Source: an uncultured Clostridia bacterium (GTDB lineage: Bacteria; Bacillota; Clostridia; Christensenellales; Aristaeellaceae). From it: a stretch of 8,394 bases of DNA. Positions 6,310 to 8,394 of the stretch are shown here, piece after piece (position 1 is the stretch's first letter; every line of letters starts with the position of its first letter). Where the stretch lies: positions 1 through 8,394 of the forward strand of contig CAKUKP010000097.1 of NCBI GenBank assembly GCA_934663625.1. Reading direction: 5' to 3'. The notes under the pieces were generated by a model. That model was not told the DNA's origin and did no database searches. It worked only from the letters and a program-made list of their open reading frames with translations. The position numbers were made by a program, and so were the translations under genes.

Positions 6310-6528
6310 CGACGTTTTTCTGCCCATTAACGCACCGAAGACCCGCGAAGCGGGTTTCGGCAGCGCCGCGCTGGAATCCGAAGGATTCGCGCGGGCTGGT
6401 CGCTACTCGGCTTCGCCGAGGAGCGACTGCTATAAGTTCAAGGCAGAAAAACTGCGTTGGTGCAGCGATCTATGGGCTTCTCTCCCTCAGTCAGCGTACC
6501 GCTGACAGCTCCCCCATCAGGTGGAGCC
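6310..6528 (+). repeat. Composite repeat, interrupted copy (inverted partner of 2385-2467)
   Basis: It opens CGACG and hairpin arm GTTTTTCTGCC (6314-6324), is interrupted by the block at 6327-6434, resumes with GTTCAA and the second arm GGCAGAAAAAC (6442-6452), then continues TGCG, GTGCAGCGATCTATG and a full type-1 unit in inverted orientation (6480-6528). That type-1 unit has the variable hairpin GTCAGCG-TAC-CGCTGAC (6490-6506) and ends GGTGGAGCC. It matches the reverse complement of 2385-2467 apart from the two indels and a few substitutions. Confidence 0.85.
6327..6434 (+). repeat. TTAACGCACCG block, copy 3, inside a hairpin loop
   Basis: The same 108-bp block as at 6181-6288, here placed between the two halves of a loop-conserved hairpin. 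Removing it leaves a loop close to CATAAGTTCAA, the reverse complement of the family consensus TTGAATNTATG. No certain target-site duplication can be called, because the block ends (TTAA and TATA) resemble the loop. Confidence 0.85.
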
Positions 6529-6536
6529 CAAAATAA

Positions 6537-6589
6537 GCCTTCCTCTGATGAGGAAGGTGGCAAAACCATAGGTTTTGGCGGAAGGAGAG
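6537..6589 (-). repeat. Type-2 repeat unit, inverted
   Basis: On the minus strand it reads CTCTCCTTCC, then a variable hairpin CAAAACC-TAT-GGTTTTG (6561-6577), then ACCTTCCTCATCAGAGGAAGG without its variable part changed relative to the tandem units at 2063-2377. Only the internal hairpin differs from those units. Confidence 0.82.
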
Positions 6590-6599
6590 AACCACGTAA

Positions 6600-6632
6600 G
6601 TTTTGATGCCTTGAATCTATGGGCATCAAAAC
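6600..6632 (+). repeat. Loop-conserved hairpin C
   Basis: A perfect 11-bp stem with arm GTTTTGATGCC and loop TTGAATCTATG. The flanking CAC (6592-6594) and GTG (6632-6634 region) could extend it past a small bulge. Confidence 0.88.
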
Positions 6633-6669
6633 GTGAATCAGAGATAAGTTGGAATAGAATAGAAACGTA

Positions 6670-6756
6670 GAACTCTTGCCTCTTGAATTTATGGAGGCAA
6701 GAGTTCGTCTTTTACAATACGGCAGTTGCTGCAAGAGGGCTCAGCCCGCAAACACA
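6670..6756. repeat. Tandem unit A with loop-conserved hairpin
   Basis: A perfect 13-bp stem with arm GAACTCTTGCCTC (6670-6706) and loop TTGAATTTATG, then GTCTTTTACAATACGGCAG, TTGCTG and a degenerate GAGGGC-TCA-GCCCGC. It aligns along its length with unit B at 6757-6842, except in the stem and a short stretch before the last palindrome. On the plus strand the hairpin is followed by GTCTTTTAC, so it could act as a weak terminator, though no plus-strand gene lies close upstream. Confidence 0.85.
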
Positions 6757-6842
6757 GAATCCATGTCCCTTTAATCTATGGGGACATGGATTCGTCTTTT
6801 ACAACACGGTAGTAGCTGGGTGCGGGCTCAGCCCGCATTTCT
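6757..6842. repeat. Tandem unit B, overlapping the DUF362 3' end
   Basis: A perfect 13-bp stem with arm GAATCCATGTCCC (6757-6793) and loop TTTAATCTATG, then GTCTTTTACAACACGGTAG, TAGCTG and the intact palindrome GCGGGC-TCA-GCCCGC (6822-6836). That palindrome contains the DUF362 stop codon. Read from DUF362, this would be the first large hairpin in the 3' end of the mRNA and may help end transcription, but the following T content (TTCTGTGTTTG) is weak. Confidence 0.82.
6822..6836 (-). repeat. Stop-codon hairpin, copy 3 (DUF362 gene)
   Basis: On the minus strand GCGGGC-TGA-GCCCGC places the TGA stop of the DUF362 gene in the loop, followed by ACCCAGCTACTACCG. That tail matches the sequence after the VanY-like gene (ACCCAACTGCTGCCG) with three changes. 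The last two residues of the protein (Ala-Gly) are encoded by the hairpin's first arm. Confidence 0.85.
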
Positions 6843-7868
6843 GCCGACAAAGGTGTTGAACTTGTCCGGCCGCCAGACGGGCTCGATGTCGCGGGTTACA
6901 TCCGCTGCGGTGATCACGGCGTCATCGTGATCGATATCGATGATCGTATATCGATCGTTGCCCATCTTCATTTCCTTCATATAGGAAAGCTGGCGCAGGC
7001 CGTGGCGGGATTCTATGCGCTCGATCAGATCGCGCCCGCCCCCGCCGGGCAGGCTGTAAATCAGATCGATGCAGGCGTTGTCCACGGCGAGAATATCCGT
7101 GCCCGCGATGATGCCGATATCCGGCGTAACCACGGGTTCCGCTTCGCAGCCTTCGCAATCGCAGGAAACGGACATGTTCCGCAGCACGTTGATGTAGGCG
7201 ATATGTCCGGCAAAATGATCGATCGTCGCCTTGGTGGATTCGGTCATGCGCTCCATGAATTCTTCATTGGAAATATCCCATTGATCCTCCGAACCGGGGG
7301 TGGTGTGGATTTCCGCCTTGCCGATTCTGCCGTCGGCGCAGCCGATGCCGATGTTCTTGTTGGAGCCGCCAAAGCCGCCCTTCGTATGCCCCTTAAAATG
7401 GGTCAGCGCGAGCATCGAATCATAATCCGGCAGCGATTTGCCCACGTGCATTTCATCGAACCATTTTCCGCCGTGCACCGGCAGCGCCGTCACACCGTGT
7501 TCATCCATGATGTCCACCGGACAGAAATCCCAGCCGTTGATCGCCAGCGTCTTGCGGTGCGCCTCGGTGGTATAGCGGCTGCCCTCGTAATAGGTGTTCG
7601 TTTCAATGATGTTCGCCTCCGGCAGGCGATTTGCGTACAGCGCCTTTACCCACGGGCGCGGGATGATGTTGGGGCCTTCCGCTTCGCCGGTGTGCAGCTT
7701 GATGCCCACTTTGCCGGTCAGCCCCGCCGATACGCGGTCGAAGATCCGAATCAAGCCTTCCGGAGAAAGATCGCGCGTGAAATACACCGCGGATGTATCG
7801 CCGCCGCGCTGATCAAAGGGGACGTATCGATCCCCGTTCAAGCCGGGAATGGGATGCTTATTTGCCAT
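6828..7868 (-). CDS. DUF362 domain-containing protein
   Basis: A 346-residue cytoplasmic protein of the DUF362 family, which has no established general biochemical role; some members occur with iron-sulfur ferredoxin domains. Visible landmarks: GKVGIKLHTGE (52-62), THFKGHTKGGFGGSNKNIG (156-174, the glycine-rich core) and YINVLRNMSVSCDCEGC (225-241) followed by PDIGIIAGTDILAVDNACID (249-268). The CDCEGC cysteines could bind a metal or cluster, but no complete 4Fe-4S ferredoxin motif (CxxCxxCxxxC) is present. The start at 7868 is chosen because AAAGGAG (7877-7883) lies 8 bases upstream. A start two codons earlier is only 2 bases from that site, and the frame open further upstream runs through the promoter. 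It is divergent from the LRR gene. Confidence 0.88.
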   Translation of the reverse strand: MANKHPIPGLNGDRYVPFDQRGGDTSAVYFTRDLSPEGLIRIFDRVSAGLTGKVGIKLHTGEAEGPNIIPRPWVKALYANRLPEANIIETNTYYEGSRYTTEAHRKTLAINGWDFCPVDIMDEHGVTALPVHGGKWFDEMHVGKSLPDYDSMLALTHFKGHTKGGFGGSNKNIGIGCADGRIGKAEIHTTPGSEDQWDISNEEFMERMTESTKATIDHFAGHIAYINVLRNMSVSCDCEGCEAEPVVTPDIGIIAGTDILAVDNACIDLIYSLPGGGGRDLIERIESRHGLRQLSYMKEMKMGNDRYTIIDIDHDDAVITAADVTRDIEPVWRPDKFNTFVGRNAG

Positions 7869-7876
7869 ATGCATAA

Positions 7877-7883
7877 CTCCTTT
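7877..7883 (-). promoter_or_regulatory. Ribosome binding site of the DUF362 gene
   Basis: AAAGGAG on the minus strand, 8 bases before the ATG at 7868. It fixes the start over the upstream in-frame ATG codons. Confidence 0.85.
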
Positions 7884-7944
7884 CGGCATCGATGTATATC
7901 TGTATGAAAGCCGCATGCCATCAATCGACCTTCGCTTCCATTCA

Positions 7945-7975
7945 ATTATAAACCCTGTAGCTGACTTCAGGTCAA
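7945..7975 (-). promoter_or_regulatory. Candidate promoter for the DUF362 gene
   Basis: Minus strand: TTGACC (7970-7975) as -35 and a perfect TATAAT (7945-7950) as -10, with a 19-base spacer. That spacing is longer than the usual 17. The spacer region holds an imperfect dyad (ACCTGAAG and TACAGGGT) and a short exact one (TGAC-5-GTCA, 7962-7974). Long-spacer promoters with a spacer dyad are typical of MerR-type control, but no regulator gene is visible, so this is only a suggestion. Using TTTATA as the -10 would give 17 bases. Confidence 0.5.
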
Positions 7976-8004
7976 TATGAAAATTTGATGCTGGCAAAAA
8001 TACC

Positions 8005-8033
8005 TTGAAATGCATGGTGGATTATGGTATTCT
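8005..8033 (+). promoter_or_regulatory. Candidate promoter for the LRR protein gene
   Basis: TTGAAA (8005-8010), a 17-base spacer and TATTCT (8028-8033), with TGG directly before the -10 giving an extended -10 (TGN). The start codon is 43 bases after the -10. It does not overlap the divergent candidate promoter at 7945-7975. Confidence 0.55.
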
Positions 8034-8062
8034 GAATATTGAACAGATATTAACGGATCGAT

Positions 8063-8069
8063 AAGGGGG
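8063..8069 (+). promoter_or_regulatory. Ribosome binding site of the LRR protein gene
   Basis: AAGGGGG, 7 bases before the ATG at 8077. It is a G-rich variant of the usual AAGGAGG. Confidence 0.65.
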
Positions 8070-8076
8070 TCGTTTC

Positions 8077-8394
8077 ATGAAGAATGCAAGGCTGTGGATC
8101 GCGCTCATCGTGCTGATGATCGCATGCGCGTGCCTGTGCTGCGCGTCGGCGGAAATCATCGCATCCGGCGATTGCGGCAAAAACGGCGACAACATTACAT
8201 GGACGTTCGATTCGGAAGGCGTTCTGTCCATCACCGGAAGAGGTTTGATGTTAAATTGTGGAAATGCCCCTTGGAAAAACTACCTGAATGAAATCAAATC
8301 TGCGATCATTTCCGAAGGCGTGACGAATATCAGCGAAGGTGCGTTCAGTGATTGCGGCAACCTGACGAACGTTACAATCCCCGACAGCGTAACC
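8077..8394 (+). CDS. Secreted BspA-type leucine-rich-repeat protein, N-terminal part (3' end outside window)
   Basis: The frame is open to the last base, giving 106 residues of a longer protein. Residues 1-25 are a signal peptide: KNAR, then a hydrophobic core, ending ASA before Glu26, the likely signal peptidase I site. The core is unusually cysteine-rich (four Cys in CACLCC). Residues 30-60 (SGDCGKNGDNITWTFDSEG, LSITGRG) match the cap that precedes BspA-like (LRR_5) repeats. The first repeat pair is visible as IISEGVTNISEGAFSDCGNL and NVTIPDSVT, the 22-24-residue pattern with the GAF.DC.NLT.VTIP signature. Such proteins are exported and mostly act in adhesion or binding at the cell surface; the ligand is unknown. 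Any anchor or enzymatic domain would be beyond the window. It is divergent from the DUF362 gene across 208 bases. Confidence 0.9.
   Translation, partial: MKNARLWIALIVLMIACACLCCASAEIIASGDCGKNGDNITWTFDSEGVLSITGRGLMLNCGNAPWKNYLNEIKSAIISEGVTNISEGAFSDCGNLTNVTIPDSVT

Larger units (their letters stand above)
6102..6827. repeat. Intergenic palindromic-repeat region 2 (726 bp, no gene)
   Basis: No credible gene. From left to right it holds: the stop-codon hairpin; a hairpin GCCGAC-AGT-GTCGGC (6135-6149) flanked by two copies of CTGCCGCGCTG; block copy 2 (6181-6288); a mini-hairpin GTCA-GAA-TGAC (6289-6299); a composite repeat carrying block copy 3 in a hairpin loop (6310-6528); a type-2 unit in inverted orientation (6537-6589); loop-conserved hairpin C (6600-6632); an AT-richer stretch (6633-6669); and two tandem units A and B whose end overlaps the DUF362 stop codon. 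It lies between convergent genes (VanY-like and DUF362). Confidence 0.9.

Noticed and set aside
6438..6734. A 98-codon minus-strand open frame
   Set aside because: Built from inverted repeat units and loop-conserved hairpins; no start signal.
6930..6941. Perfect 12-bp palindrome ATCGATATCGAT in a GATC-rich stretch
   Set aside because: It lies inside the DUF362 coding sequence and is explained by Ile-Asp-rich codons (ATC, GAT); no second copy or site context.
6927..7907. A 326-codon plus-strand open frame
   Set aside because: Antisense shadow of the DUF362 gene; the minus-strand protein has clear family motifs and a good ribosome binding site.

Overview
The window looks like chromosomal DNA from a GC-rich member of the Clostridia (Bacillota), probably a gut or rumen organism. 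The reasons are strong AAGGAG-type ribosome binding sites, a YdiF-like ABC-F ATPase, a BspA-type leucine-rich-repeat surface protein, and intergenic repeats of a style I associate with gut Clostridia. That last association is memory, not a search. The genus cannot be fixed from this window.

Layout: (1) 1-1779, plus strand, a tightly overlapping trio: the C-terminal end of the YchF/OLA1 ATPase, a CPBP-family membrane protease (8-base overlap), and rlmH (ATGA overlap). (2) 1780-2549, 770 bases without a gene, packed with palindromic repeats. (3) 2550-6101, plus strand, a compact operon: an RlmI-like SAM methyltransferase, an ABC-F translation ATPase and a membrane-anchored VanY-type D,D-carboxypeptidase, with gaps of 11 and 10 bases. 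(4) 6102-6827, 726 bases without a gene, a second palindromic-repeat region built from the same families, partly in inverted orientation. (5) 6828-7868, minus strand, a DUF362 protein. (6) 7869-8076, a divergent promoter region. (7) 8077 onward, plus strand, the start of a secreted leucine-rich-repeat protein that leaves the window.

The genes are mostly housekeeping: ribosome assembly or translation (YchF, RlmH, the methyltransferase, ABC-F) and cell-envelope maintenance (CPBP protease, VanY-like peptidase, LRR protein). No single pathway links them all.

The unusual content is in the two intergenic regions. At least four repeat families can be read. The first is a 15-base hairpin placed exactly at the stop codon of the last gene of all three transcription units that end here. 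The second is a family of hairpins whose 11-base loop is conserved while the 10-13 bp stems differ completely yet stay perfectly complementary. The third is a block of about 108 bp (three copies, one expanded to 188 bp with extra hairpins); one copy sits inside the loop of a second-family hairpin, and the corresponding uninterrupted site is present elsewhere in the window. The fourth is a pair of shorter units that usually occur together, with constant ends and a variable but self-complementary internal hairpin. No transposase or reverse transcriptase is encoded here, so any mobility would depend on functions elsewhere.
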